A stretch of 64,000 nucleotides of DNA from Isoetes taiwanensis (GCA_021234155.1 JAJEKV010000011.1:13369255-13433254); one strand, 5' to 3'. Positions 44,664 through 59,057 are shown, numbered from the stretch's first letter. A program made the numbers and translations. Notes: generated from the sequence alone by a model not told the origin.

Positions 44664-45935
44664 TCCTAGATGCTCATATGTAAGCATCTCCAAATAGAAA
44701 GTTTTTTACGAAGTATTTCATGGAGATGTTCTACAATGTTCTAGATGCTCATGGGTAAGCACCCCATCTAAAAAAAAAAGTTAAAAAAAAAAGTTCCATA
44801 AACAGTGCTCTAGAATGTTCTAGATGCCCAAGAGTGTGCATCTCAATGAAAATGGAAAGTTATCAAAAATATTGCAAAGTTAGTACTTCAAGCAAAATAG
44901 AATGTTGTGGCGTGTTGTAGAATATTCTAGATGCTCATGGTAAGCACTTCAATCTAGAAATAAAAAGTTCTTAATTTTTTTGACAGAGTGCTCCAAATAA
45001 AATAAAATGTTTCAAAGTGTTCTAGAATGTTCTAGTTGCTCATCGATATCAAAAATAGAAGGTTTTTAAAAATATTGGAAAGAGGGTGCTCCAATCAAGA
45101 TAGATTATTGTAGATTGTTCTACATGCTCATGGATAAGCACCTTGAATCTAAAAGCAAAATGTTTTTAAAAATATTGCACAGAGTGGAGTGTTTTAGAAC
45201 ATTCTAGAACATTTCAAGTGCTGATGGGTAAGCACCTCAGTCTGAAAATAGACAATTTTTAAAAGTGTGGTCCAATCAAAATTAAATGTTGTGGAATGTT
45301 CTAAATGCTCATGTAAGCACCTCAATCATAGAGGGTTCTCCAAGTAAAATAGAATGTTGTAGAGCATCATAAAATGTTCTAAGCAATTTTCTAGATGCCA
45401 ATGAGTAAGCACCTCCACTAGAGAAACGAAAGTTTGGGATCTAACCAAGATAGAGTATTATAGAGTGATCTAGAACATTGCAGATGCTCATGAGTAAGCA
45501 TGTAACTTCAAGAATAATTTTTGAGAAATATTATAAACATCATTAATCCGAAATAGAATGCCGTAAAATACTCTAGATGCCCATGGGTAAACACCTCATT
45601 TCAATAATAGAAAGATTTCAGCACCGCAGTCTAAAATAGAAAGTTTTTAATACTGTTGCAAAGAGTGACTTTAATCAAGATAGACTATTGTAAATCATTC
45701 TACATGCTCATGGGTAAGCACCGCAATAAAAAAAATAGAAATCTTTTAAAAACGTTATAAAGGGGGTACTCCAGCTCAAAGCAAATCAAAATGTTGCGGA
45801 GCATTGGCTGATGGGTAACCACTCAGTCTAAGAATAACAAGTTCAAAAAAATATTGCAAGGAGTGTGCTTCAATTAAAATAGAATATTTGGAGTGTTTTG
45901 TAATGTTTTAAATGCTTTTGGGTAAGCACATCAAT
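44664..45935. repeat. Degenerate satellite array next to LTR 2
   Basis: About a dozen or more units of 75-125 bp built on TCTAGATGCTCATGGGTAAG, CACCTCAATCTA, AATAGAAAGTTTTTAAAAAT, ATTGCAAAGAGTG and CTCCAATCAAAATAGAATGT. It starts at the outer end of the LTR, with no gap. Confidence 0.88.
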
Positions 45936-47265
45936 TATCTTACGTGCATATAAGTAGAGTTCACCCAAGCATGAACGTTGTTGTGGGTCCTAGATTCTTG
46001 TTAACCTCTTCTTATTTAATAGATATTATGGTCCCACAAAAATAAATCACGAACATGAAAATTTAAAAATGGCCACTAACATAATGTTGACCTATGAATC
46101 TTCTCTTGTATAGCCCAGGTTTGAATTATAAGGTGCATTTGCGTGCCAGTTACGTTTTTTCTTTCTCGCCCATTGGTGTAACCCCAATTCTACAAGGGGG
46201 ATTCAAGTTCGTGGTATTTTGCTATTTGGCTATCTGTGTGGCAAATGATAGACGTGCTGCATCACGTTTTCTTCTTTAGCATAGTGGGGTGCATTGAATT
46301 CAGTATGTTTAACTTGAGGTCTTTCATTGCGATGTGGAAACAAAGGAAACAAAAGGAAATAAGAAATCTAGACGTTGAAGGCACGTGATACACCTCACCC
46401 GTCAATGGAATTGGTTTCTCTCTCATGTTAAGTCAATAAGTTTTGCTAAGCTATAATGTATATGGCCCATTGCCAAACCTTATAATTCGAGTCCCTTTCA
46501 TATTCATTCCCTTGTACTAGTGACTTGGAAGTATGATCACAAGAGTCTTCGTTGTAGTGTACCAAATACACCATGATAATTTTTGTTGTAGACATATGGC
46601 CAAGATAAAAATGGAAATGCAGGTGTGCCGATTCTTAGCAATTGACATCGCACTGTTAACTGTTCTTGAGTTAGAGTAGAATCAGACTGTTAGTTTCATC
46701 TGGTGTTTGCCTAATAAATAACGAAAGGATTTCATGGGCTTCTCAGATACTTGCACCGCCGTAACCATTATGAACTCAAATGGAAGCCATGAATTAAAAT
46801 CCAAATCCTTCTGAATCCAACAACAAAAGTTTTTGATTTAAACATTCTGCAATGCCATATTAGGATGAAATCAACAAAAAATAATGTGGCAAAAGTGATC
46901 TTAGCCCTCCATCTCGATCTTATCTGCTGACGTGGAATTTTTTCCCACTTTCGGGTCACATTTTTTGGGTCCGCGTCACCTTTTTTTTTATTTCTTAAAT
47001 TATGATAATGGATGGTGTGACATATTTTTATCATAGGAAGTGGTACAGATGCAATGGGTAAAACCAACCCATGGGCAACAAATGTGCCAATATTGACTTA
47101 GCATAACACTAAAACAAAACGGGTCTAACTTTAGAGGCACCTCCAGGAAGTAGAGAAATCACCAAATAGGGTTATTCCTCTATTTTTCTTTAAAGAAAAG
47201 TCACCTGCTTCGCCCCATTTCCTCTGCTTTCCGTCTTTGCTCCGGCGCCTTACTAATCCCTAGCT
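45936..47265. other. Upstream region of calmodulin
   Basis: No gene. No clear TATA box within 100 bp of the calmodulin ATG; the 47180-47265 stretch is CT-rich, which may be the 5' leader. Confidence 0.35.
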
Positions 47266-48386
<1,121 letters not shown>

Positions 48387-49430
48387 ATCTTTAACTCTCT
48401 AGCTCTATTGTATTTCTGGGTCTGATTTTGGAGTTGGGATAAGACTATTTAGGAGCTCCATTGCAATTGAAGGCACTTTGTTCAAGCCTTATTGGACAAT
48501 ATTGCAGGGAGACTGTTAGTAATATTACATGCTTCTGCTCTTCTTAGCATCTCCTACATGCTTGAGAGCATTCTGTAGCCTGCTCAGTTTATTGTATATC
48601 ATTTTTTTCTCTTGTTGCCTTTTATACTTTGGAGCGTGATATATTGACAGATGTAAGCTTGAAGTATTTGTGCAATAATAGATGAAGTCAATATATTTGT
48701 TTATCTCAAGTAGCTGTTAAAATTATGTACCAACGTCTGGGTGTAGGTATTAATTTGTGTCCTCGTGCGATAGAGTGGTTGGTTTGTTATGTTGTAATTG
48801 AGTTGTTAGTCTGCCTTTATTCCAATTCAACTGCGTAATTCATCTGGAAAATAATTGTGGTTTTAGAGATTGAATTAAGATTTGTTCTATTAGACAATCT
48901 GCTCTTTTCACACAGAAAACTAACATGAAAATCCTAAGAAGTTATTTGGTCTTCGTTCAAAGTGTGTTGACTTTCTGTCCAGTGCGATTCTTTTTCAGAT
49001 AACGGGCTGTAACAGGTCATTGTGAGAATGCTTAGCCATTTATCATTCTTGATTAGAATGGTTGCACATGGCGTCCGGTTCATTGGACGATAATCAAGAA
49101 TGTTAATCCACCTTCTTTGACCTAATGTAGAACGAATTTTGCAGGTCATGGGGCAGCAAGAATGGCTGACCCCATTTCGTTTTGCGATGTCAAGGTAAGC
49201 CTTACCTGATTTAGAGGTCTCATGCCATTCTAGATAAGAATGAACCGAGAAATCTGCTGGAACTCACAGGGACTTACCTTGATGAGTAGTCATATAAATG
49301 CAAACAACAATGCTCGACTCTCATTTAGTTTACTTGGCATTTTGATATTGTTGACACATTGGAATGCAAGATGTCGACAATGCCTATTGTTGACACGTAG
49401 AATGCTAGGTGTCAATAATGCCAAATGCCA
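48387..49430. other. Downstream region of calmodulin
   Basis: Probable 3' UTR for a few hundred bases, then non-coding. No perfect AATAAA is evident; AATAATAGATG near 48674 could serve. Confidence 0.3.
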
Positions 49431-49530
49431 GTTGACATTGTTGACACATCGAAATGCCACGTAAACTCATATTCTCTTAAGTTGACATTGTTGACACATC
49501 GAAATGCCACGTAAACTCATATTCTCTTAA
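49340..49530. repeat. GTTGACA-based tandem repeats
   Basis: A 50-bp unit (GTTGACATTGTTGACACATC..CTCTTAA) is perfectly duplicated at 49431-49480 and 49481-49530, preceded by diverged ATTGTTGACAC units from 49340. Confidence 0.9.
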
Positions 49531-52257
49531 CGTAAAAATAGGGTATCATTGATTCAGCCATCTCCGTCATTTATGGGATGTTTTGAAGTTTTGTTGCTAG
49601 CCCTAGATGGGAAGAATATTCCCCATATTATGCTAGGTCAAAGGCCCATGATTTTTTTTCACATGACCCTCATGAAAATCACAATGGTGCACATCAAACC
49701 CAAACAACCATTGGCCTCACAGGGCCTTTAAAAATTCAGCAAACCTCCCTGCCACTTCCAATGGTGCATAACAAACAATAAGGAACATCTTCGTCTCCAC
49801 CTTGCTCTGCATGCATAGGCCATCAGACAGATTCGATCACTGCGCATTTGCGACTATCATCACATCCCAGTCTGGCAAGGTCGGCATGAAAACCGAGTAA
49901 ATCTATCGAGTCTACATTCTTCACGTTCCCAAAACTAGCTAGAAATGTTTCTTTTTTGAACCACTGCAACAAATATCTAGCATAATAACATGGTTTTTTT
50001 TTTGTATTTTTATACGTTTTTTCCTATGGTTTTTATATGATTTGATGATGGTATTTGATGAGACATACTAATCGGTACATCTAGAGTGTGCATACTATCA
50101 AGTTATTTTTAGTGGCATTTTCCAATGGTTACAACTATGATTTCATTAAATATCTCAAATCGAGCATGCAAGCATCGAACAAGGTTTTTTTAGGGTTATT
50201 GAGTTTTGGTGGTTTTGGTGGTCTTGGTGGTCTTGGTGAGGCAAGGGCTTGGAGCGGCCTCGAGAGCAGGATACGGCAGCATCCTTTCAAGTCTTGCTGA
50301 GGGTTGGAGCGGCCGTTGGTTTTGTTGGTTTTGTTAGATATCCGTTAAGGCTGATTCGACTAACCATAGCGGCCCTTCTGCAGCCGACTCTATCTCTACC
50401 AGAGCTCTCTTCTGCTTTAATTCTTCTGGCAATAGGTGGAAACATAGAAGCTTCTTGGATCTGAGAGAGGTATCAGACAAACAATAATAAGCTGGTTCAT
50501 GGTTCATAGACAGAGGAGCCTCCAATAGAGTGGCCGGAAATGTCATTTCTTATTTGTGCCCTTGTATTGAAAGTTGAAGAAGGCATCCCATAATCTGATG
50601 TCAGGTTGCCCGCTATGCAAGAAAAAACTGTAAGTTAAATATATTTGATGCCTTGTTGAAAGTCTGAGATAACAAAGCATGCCTTGGCATAAACTTGTTC
50701 TTGTCATAGATCCTTACAAAACTGTCAGCTGACTGGGGCAATACCTTCTTTTCTGGGGAGTTTGTAGTCTCTCACTTACTTGTACGTTCCTTTTACCTAA
50801 AATGCCTTTTCCTTAATACAATTGAATAGCGATGCCAGCATGTTTCCAGGGATTTAAGCTTCAACAACTTAAACGATACGATACCAATGGATTTGGGCTC
50901 ATTAAGTTCATTAGACACTCTATAAGTGATGCATGCCACATTTATATTTTTTACTTGCTTACATAACTACTGTCAAAATTCTTTTGGTCTTCTCTTAGAC
51001 AATATGTACTAGTCTCTTCACTTTTCAGCTTCCATGATAAATTAATCTAAGTAAGAACAAAGGCATTGGTGCAAGCATGCCATCCTATGCTCAGTTTTAG
51101 GAACCTAACTTGTGATATCCCAATGTGCCCAAGACTCAAAAATGCTTAATAAGCATCAACATTCTGATAAACTCCTCAATATTTAACTCCAGCTGCTATG
51201 GAAACCAAGTTTGCTAAGACAAACCTACTTAAAAAGTCACAAATAAATACAGCTTTGACCAGTTTGTGCAGCAATGAAATAATTAATGTACGGAATAATT
51301 TCTCTTGGAATGTTGGTCTGGAATGCTGCTGCATACACACCATGAAGTGAGAAAAGAGCCTAACAAACCCGGGCCGGGCAGTGTAAAGTGGTCAGTCAAG
51401 AGAGCCAAATTTAGTTTCCATTCTTGCGATTAGGTGGAGTGAGGTTCGGATAACAATATTGATATTTGAGAGAAAATTGCAATATATGTGTAACATCCAT
51501 TGGAGCTTCCTGATATAAACCCCTTGGGTTAGTACAGACTACCAAGCCTGTTGACATCCTTCATACCTTCGTGACCATCGATGTGTCTGCATATGAATTA
51601 ATTTTACGTTACATTAGGTAGAAATGAGTGTGAGATTGAGACCAAGACATCAAAGTATGTTCGTTTTTTAGGTGTTTAAATTGATTTCAATGGCCAAAAC
51701 AGGCTTTGAATGAGAAAATGCCTGATTCGTAATGTGCCAAGTTATGTGTTTGAAGCAAAGAAGCGCATGTAATAAGGCAAAGGAATTGGCAGTAGAGAAT
51801 ATAAAGAAAGCACTGCTAATTTATCCATGTACACCAAGCTTTTAGTTAGAAAATATGGATAGATTTTAGAAGCAATTCTGAGTTGTGGCAGCAAGAGCCG
51901 TCTCCACTTTTAGAGCACATTTCTGACTGGCTGACATTACGTGGTTCATTTTGTTCCATTGCACAAAAGGAATAACATTGTCGGTTCTTGATCCTGCTTG
52001 GCTCTATCATTGTTGCCAACCTGCTTGATGTGCTTGGTGTGATTAAGCTCTCTAATATTTAACTCCATGTTTGCAGGTTCACATTCGAGCTTGTGATTAA
52101 CAAATGTGCAGACGAACCGTATTCATGGTGGTTTTTGGTCTATAAAGGTCCCATGTTTGTATAAGAAACACATAAGAAACGTCTAGAAGAAATTCTGAGT
52201 TGTGGCAGCAAGAGTCATCTACACTTTTACAGCACATTTCTGACTGATTGACATTAT
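49531..52257. other. Intergenic region
   Basis: No gene. Contains a GGTGGTCTT-rich patch at 50205-50240. A block at 51859-51943 (GAGTTGTGGCAGCAAGAG..CTGACATTACGTGG) recurs at 52183-52262. Confidence 0.4.
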
Positions 52258-52375
52258 GTGGAAGCACGAAATATATTCTCTTGGACAACAATTATCGCGG
52301 CTTATGTTCAACATAGCAAAGAAAGGGAAACTCTGATGTTCTTCTTAAAGGTGATGCACAAAAGCATCAAATCGT
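52258..52375 (+). pseudogene. PPR repeat fragment
   Basis: Reads EARNIFSWTTIIAAYVQHSK followed by ERETLMFFLKVM, a PPR repeat boundary like those in the pseudogene at 20731-24111. Only about one repeat remains. Confidence 0.55.
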
Positions 52376-53119
52376 GTCAGGATTTTGCCTTGGAAAGTGG
52401 CTCAGAGGCGAAAATGTTAATGTGAATGCATTTTTCTATTTGTAGATAATTTGGGGACCCAGATAATGCATGGCTCATATTTAATAAGCTCATTCAGCCT
52501 GTTGTAGTTCGATTAAATTATCTATCCTTACATTTCCACTGCTCTACCTCAAGCCTCTAATATTTTGTCCTCTATTCCAGATTTGTTTAATGTATTCCAG
52601 ATCCTCTGTGCACATTTAAATCCAAAGTCGTTTCAAGATTATATCTTCAAACTACAATACGATGGTTCCAAATCTCAATTCTTGTTGCTTCACATATTAA
52701 TTTATCTTTCTATAGTTATATTATGACATATTGTATCTGAGGCTATGATACATCATCCATCATTAGAATATTAGGTAATGTCTATATCTACACCCCTACA
52801 CCATCCTTAAGGCCTCGAAGGGGCCGAAATTTTTTTTAGTTAACATAAACCATTAACACACAACTACCATTAACATTATTAACACAAACCATTGCATTTA
52901 ACACATTTAAATTAAAATCCCCCTTAGACCCCCTTTGGTTTGGGTGCATATTCACACAGGGGGTTACGTAGGGCAGCGAGAGCCCTAAAAAATTTACAAT
53001 ACATGTACAAAATGAACACCATTAAGTACATTATCTCAAACCTTATAGTATTTTGCAAACCCTAATATACAGTATACAAAAACTTGTACATGCATACCCC
53101 ACAAACGAGGATCGTTATG
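52376..53119. other. Intergenic flank of element 2
   Basis: Contains CCATTAACA repeats near 52840-52900. No gene. Confidence 0.3.
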
Positions 53120-54478
53120 TGTTACCACACTTTCTGGCTCTATTGTGATAACTATTCTGCTTTGGTACAGAACCTCCAGAACTAGTCTTAAGGGCCTAGT
53201 TCCACCCTTCAAAACAAGGCTTTGGAAAATGTGCAAGCTTCCTTCTCTCTATTTCAAGAGAAAGAATTGCAAACGTGATGTAAAAGGTATTCAGATAGTG
53301 AAGCTTTTGTTTTCTTGTAGGGCACACACAAGATCCAAATTCTCCACCTCTGTTTCAAAGAAGAGAAATGAATCCGGAAAAACAGTGTACATCACCTGCT
53401 ATTTGCTGGCAAAAGGGAATGATTTAGTATGAAAGTCTTCTGATTCAAGTTCTCCACCTCTGTTTCAAAGAAGAGAAATGAATCTGGAAGAATAATGTAC
53501 TCCACCTACTTACTGGCTTAAAGGGAATGATCTAGTGGGCAAGTCTTTCTGTTCAAATATGGAATGTATCTTTTGCAAAATGCACAAAGATCAAAGATCC
53601 AAGTTATCTCCCTCTTTTTCAAAGGAGAGAAATGGTTCTAGGAGAACAATATTGCGATTTTGGGAAGAATCCCTTTGTAAAAAAAGAAGTGCAGTGGTAT
53701 GTGGAAAGTGATGAAAATTGAAAAAACTATTGGGACGAAATTATGATTTTTGCATTCCGTAAAAGGGCCAAAAGAAATCGAAATAGCCTCCTTGAATGAA
53801 TTCGAAGGAAACTCTAGACCAGCATGAACATATCAATTGCATACGAATCTAACACTGCTTGAATTGAATAGAATAGAAATGTAACAGTTCAAAACCCGAT
53901 TTTTGAAGAAAACATTGATGGAAACGAAGCTCTTCTTAAATCCTGTTCCCCCTGTAACTGAGTGCCCCTTTGTTCTTATGCTTCTTGAAAAATACTTGCA
54001 GACAAAACCATACCTGGCAACTCATGATTACAGGTGCCACTTCCCTCCACGAATGTAGCAGCAATAAATTCTGAGCACTCAACCACCTGTTCACGATTTG
54101 ATTAACCCTAATTGTCTTCTTGGTATTTTCGTTCCCTTTTTTTTCTCTTTTTTTTTTTTTTTTCAATAGTCTTCAACGTTTTAACAATACTGGATTACAG
54201 AATAGAAATGGCAAACCACTAGAAGCCTAGATTAACATACATTCTTTTCTTTTCCTTTTGATATCCTGCATTTATACTGCGCTGTAGTAACTCCCCCACA
54301 GCCATGAATATGCCCTGGGCAAATTTCATGAGGTGATCCAACTCACCAGGCCTTCAAAATACCCAGATGTGCACTCCAAACATCTCCAACATCTTAGCTC
54401 CAAATAACCTAGAAAAAAAAGCTACATGCCCAAAAAAATGTGAGTAAGGTGGAATTTGTTGCCTGAATCCAGGCAACA
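53120..54478 (-). repeat. 3' LTR of element 2
   Basis: 1359 bp, TGTTACCACA to AGGCAACA on the plus strand. A minus-strand TATAAAT lies at 54276-54270. The outer minus-strand start is itself a palindrome (TGTTGCCTG..CAGGCAACA). It carries a short insertion (GAGTAAGGTGGA) absent from the other LTR. Confidence 0.95.
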
Positions 54479-54527
54479 TGATGCCCAAAAAAAGACATCG
54501 GGCTGGTCCCCTCAGCCCTGAATGCTT

Positions 54528-55464
54528 CTAGATCCAGTATTTCTTCAAGAGGTAAGCATTAACGGGGTGAGGAAGTTGGTGCAGCTGCATATCTGCAAGA
54601 AAATAAGAGTTAGCACCAGCATGGTCTAGAATAAAAAAGGGTCCTTCCCACAAGTGCGCAAATTTGGGCGGCATTTTTTCTTGAGCTCGATTCCACTTAA
54701 GAACAAGTTCCCCTTTCTGAAACTGATTGTGTATCCTGTTGTTTCTTGCGAATGTGGCCTCTTCTTTCTTTTTTTGTACTGTGATTTGCTCAAGTGCTTG
54801 AGCCCTGTCTTCGTCTAATGCCTCTAACATCATCAATCGATCCTCCACTGCTTCTGTTGCTGATAAGGACTGCTGACATATTAGCTTGAGAGCTGGAATT
54901 TCAATATGGACTGGAAGAGTGGCTTCGATCCCATAAACTAATTCAAATGGAGTATGCCCTGTAGCTGTTTTTTGGGTAGTTCTAAATGCCCAAAGAGCAT
55001 TGGATAGTTGCAGATGCCAATCACGTTGGGATGCGTGGACTTTTTTTGAGGATGCCCTTCAAAACCTTATTGGACGATTCTGCCTGCCCATTACCCTGGG
55101 GGTAGTAAGACGAACTCTTGGTGTGCCTGATTTTGAGTTGCCTGGTCAATGCTTGCATGGTATCATTCATAAACTGGCTACCTCTATCTGATAGAAGCTT
55201 TTGAGGCACTCCAACCTGCAACAAATGTGAGTAAATATGAAGGAAGCGGTACTTACAGTAGTCGCTTCCCTTAATGGTACTGCTTCCACCCATTTGGTGA
55301 AGAGATCTGTTGCTGCAAGAATGTAAGCATGTTGCCCGGATGATAGTGGCTCTATCTTCCCTATGAAGTCCAATCCCCAACATTGAAACGGTCCAGGTGA
55401 GATGATCCCCTTCAGTAACTCTGGCTGTAAGATCCTTCTCCCATGCAATTGGCATTTCTGACAC
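54528..55464 (-). pseudogene. Integrase second half of element 2
   Basis: LLSDRGSQFMND holds the second catalytic Asp and QGNGQAESSNKVL the catalytic Glu. After a frame break, ARNNRIHNQFQKGELVLKWN and WEGPFFILDHAGANSYFL form the C-terminal domain, ending LPHPVNAYLLKKYW. No chromodomain is visible. Confidence 0.88.
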
Positions 55465-56747
55465 CGCTTAGTGTGTTCATGGCAGTCTCTAAATATGGTA
55501 GGCCAATAGTATCCTGCGCGCAGTATTTTCTTTGCTGTGGTATCTGCTGAAAAGTGCCCTCCGCAGATGCCTTCGTGACAATCCTGCATCACCAGCTCCT
55601 GTTCTTCTTCATCTAAGCATCTGAGATAAATCCCATTTCTATCTTTCTTGCATAAGACATCGCCCAACATGGCAAATCCTAGACATTTTTCCTTGAATCT
55701 CCTAACTGCACTCTTGGTCAAGCCCTCTGGTAGTGTTTGATGTTGCAAAAAATTCTGCAATGGTGTCATCCAAGTACTTTCTGCCACTATGATGTTTAAA
55801 TCTGTTTCATGGATATCCTCCTCTGCAGTGATGTCATGAGAAAAAAAAGCATAAGGCAGGTATAGGCTGGGACTTCGCTTACCATCAAAGATTTCCACTT
55901 GTAAGTCAAACCTTGATAGCTTGACTGCCCATCTGTAAAGCTTGTCCTTTTTCTCCCCTTTATTGAATAGGATTTTGACGGGATTGTGCTTCATGTAGAC
56001 AATAATTTTTTGATTGTAGAACAGATAACCATACTTATCCGCTACAAATACCAACCCTGCTGCATATTTTTCATACTTGGGGTACCTTTCCTCTGTGCTG
56101 GTCCATTGTTTTCCAGAGTAAGCGATTGCTCTCTTCCCTTCTGTTAAAGCAATACCTACAGCTCTACTGGTGACAGTGATATAGACATGGAATTCTTGCT
56201 CAATATTTGGGGACCCTAAGGCTGGTTCCCTATTAAGAACTGCAATCACACTTTCAAAAGCCTCTTGACATTCGCGGGTCCAGGTAATGGGGGCGTATTT
56301 GCTCTTGCCTTTCTCTACGTGACCTACCCGTGTGAGCCTTGATATGGGATTGATAATGTGAGCAAAATTAGGAACATGCAGCCTGAGGAAGCTCATCATA
56401 CCTATCAAGCGCTTCACTTCCTTCAAATTGCTTGGTGGTGGAAGCCTCTGAATAGCTGCTACTTTGTCGTCTGCCACTTGAATCCCTGCAGTTGAAACTT
56501 CATGGCCAAGCAACAGTCCCTTTTGGGTCGAAAAAATACACTTTTTAGGGTTAATACACACGTTGAAATCCCTGCACAAAAGGCACAGTTGCCTGATCAT
56601 ATAGAGATGGTCTTCTCTTGTGATAGCTAGGCACAAATCGTCAAGAAATATTCTGAAGTTCTTGGTAGGCATAGATCTGAACACTGTGTCCATCGTCCTT
56701 TGGAGTGTTGAAGGCGCATTCATAAGCCCAAAGGGCATCCTTTTCAT
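55167..56747 (-). pseudogene. RT palm, RNase H and integrase N-terminus of element 2
   Basis: A 526-codon open frame contains MPFGLMNAPSTLQRTMD, the catalytic IFLDDLCLA box, RLIGMMSFLRLHVPNFA, RNase H with FHVYITVTSRAVGIAL (catalytic Asp replaced), TSTEERYPKYEKYAAGLVF and VYMKHNPVKIL. The integrase zinc finger is HEGICGGH..CQKCQLHG, and GLDFIGKIEP carries the first catalytic Asp. The RNase H here looks degenerate at the acidic residues. The frame ends at a frameshift inside the integrase core. Confidence 0.92.
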
Positions 56748-57604
56748 CGCAAAGGTCCCCCATGGTGTAATAAATGCTCCACTTTCACACAGATTTGATT
56801 AAAGCCCGAAAACCCATCCAAAAAAGAATAATACTGATTACCTGCCACAGCGTGCAAGACTTCTTCGAGAAATGGTAACGGATAGAAATCCTTAAGAGTT
56901 GCCTTGTTAAGCTCCTGGTAATCTACACAAATTCGTATGCTCCCATTTTTCTTGCAGACCGGTACAATGCATGAAACCCAAATGGGGTTTATTATCTCTA
57001 CAATAAGACCAGCTTCCAACATCTTTTTTATTTCAGCTTGTATCAAGGGCAATAAGGCTGGGTTTATCCTTCTCAACTTCTGCACCACTGGTGTTACTCC
57101 GGGTTTTAGTTTAATTTCGAACTCACAAACATGAGTTGGTATTCCCTTCAACTCGTCATAATCCCAAGCAAATATGTCTGACATCTCTTGGAGTGTCTTT
57201 TGCAGAATTTGTAAGTCTCCTTGTTCAATGTTCGTTCCTACTGCCATCTGTCTTGCCTTCCCATTTTTTGTCACCAGAACTTGCTGCACACTTGTCTCCT
57301 TGCTAGTGTCTATCACCAAAACATGATGCATGTGTTTTAGAGCATCATCTGGAAGATCCTCTTCTGGTATGGACTGTTCCCTGAGGTAATTCAATAAGGT
57401 CTCTCTACACACCAAATCAGCCTCCATATTGTTTCCCCTAGGAATGTGTTGTATGCTCCCTTGCCCAAAATTTTTCAATATTTCCAATGCTAGATCTCTG
57501 TATCTGCACATATCCTCATGCTTGGCTTGAAATTCGCCTGTTAATTGCTTACAAACCAGCATAGAATCACCAAAAATATGCAATTGCTTGATCCCTAAAT
57601 CCAT
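56744..57604 (-). pseudogene. Extra RNase H (second half) and RT fingers of element 2
   Basis: The frame opens LGIKQLHIFGDSMLVCKQLT and SIQHIPRGNNMEADLV, which is the second half of an RNase H fold (F-G-D-S and N-x-x-A-D). It continues with the pre-RT leader (IFAWDYDELKGIP, EFEIKLKPGVTPV) and RT motifs SCIVPVCKKNGSIRICVDYQ, LNKATLKDFYPLP and SFLDGFSGFNQI with the first catalytic Asp. The RT continues at 56747 in another frame. Confidence 0.88.
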
Positions 57605-57607
57605 TGC

Positions 57608-58207
57608 TTAAATAAGGCCCATAAGGAGAGCCTCATATTCTGCTGCATTCGAAGTTGCTGCAGGAACTATCTTCCCTGATTGACCAACTATTCTTTTACA
57701 AGAGTCCTTAAGAACTGCCCCAGCAGCAGCTACTTGAGCTTCTTTTGATATGCCTCCATCAAACCATAGACTGGCAGTTGTGTTGCACTGGGCTGAAGTC
57801 ATCATGAGCACTGATCCTGCAACAGTGGTTCTGTTTTCACCCTCATCCCTAAACATCCTTGTATAGTCTTCTTGCTCATTTGTTGGGGCTGCATCAAATC
57901 TGTCTATTTCCCAAAGTCCCATGCCTTTAGATTGCAATAAGTCTTCTGCCTCCAGGAACATGAGCTCCTCTCCACATGACGGGCCAACTCCTGCTCCTTC
58001 TCTGTTGTATAGCACTGTCCTATTTGTGCCATCTGTTATGGAGCAAGTCCCCTGAGACCAAACTGGTCTAGCATCAATTGTACGCATCCATTTCCGTCCC
58101 AAAATCAGGTCATACAAATTACTGCAACTTTCTGAGCCAAAGGACACCACCACAAAGTCTGTGATGGCAAGTACTCCTCCCACATCAATATTTACATTGG
58201 TGATCAT
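57608..58207 (-). pseudogene. Protease C-terminus and extra RNase H (first half) of element 2
   Basis: YDLILGRKWMRTIDARP is the protease end. Then ASLWFDGGISKEAQVAAAGA, SGKIVPAATSNAAEYEALLM gives the first half of an RNase H with F-D-G-x and A-E-Y-x-A. A stop separates it from 57604, where the fold continues. The domain lies between protease and RT. Confidence 0.85.
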
Positions 58208-58230
58208 CCCTACGGGCTTAACTTTATGGT

Positions 58231-58977
58231 TTACATCAGCATGAGTGTGGTAGGAGCATCAATCTGCATCTTAAGTCTATGCATGATATGTAAGGGCATA
58301 ACATTCAACCCTGAACCCCTGTCTAAGAATACATTTTTGAGGGTCACATTATTGAGCACAGCTTCACACATGAAAATACCTGGGTCAACATCTGCTTTGG
58401 GTAATACGAGGTTCATGGCACAATATTCTTGATCTTCCTCCACGAGCTTGAAGAGTTGTTCCCTGTATTTTGGGGCTGCCTTGAGTAAGGTCACCAGGCC
58501 TATGTTGACCCTCGCATTCTTTAACAGCTGTGCTATTTCACAATTGTCTGATTGGTTCTGCTCTGCTTTGTGAGTTGGAGCTGTTACCCTCAGAGAGTCT
58601 TTTACCTGCTGTGCCCTGGTCTGAACTGCAAGGACCTGCTCTCCTTCTTCATGGACTTCTACTAGGCAGAAGGGTGTGCTGGCTTCCCCCTTTTTAGCAT
58701 TCTTATCTCGGTCTTGTTTAGAGAAGTACTCTTTCACCAAGCATCTGTCATCTAAATGCCCAACTTCTTTACAAAACGAACAGATTGGGCACTCTCGCCC
58801 AAAGTGCCCTCTTTTCCCGCATTTCTGACATGGTTTTGAAAAACATCTAGCCTCCAAATGTCCCATCCTATTGCAGTAAGCACATACTAACCCGGAGTTC
58901 GAGGAAGAGATCTGCTGCTGACCTTTAACTGCTTCTGCCAGCTGTTTGGAGACCTCCATAAGACTTTGCATACTCAA
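58231..58977 (-). pseudogene. Nucleocapsid with three zinc knuckles and protease start of element 2
   Basis: CAYCNRMGHLEARC, CQKCGKRGHFGREC and CSFCKEVGHLDDRC are three consecutive CX2CX4HX4C knuckles, which bind the RNA genome. The protease then starts; its active site reads FLDRGSGLNVM, with Arg in place of the Ser/Thr that normally follows the catalytic Asp. The frame breaks before 58207. Confidence 0.92.
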
Positions 58978-59057
58978 TTCCAGCTTACTTGTAGCCTTGG
59001 CAACTTCAGCCTTTATTTCTTCTTCAATTTTGATCTTCTTATCTTTAGCAAAGGCTG

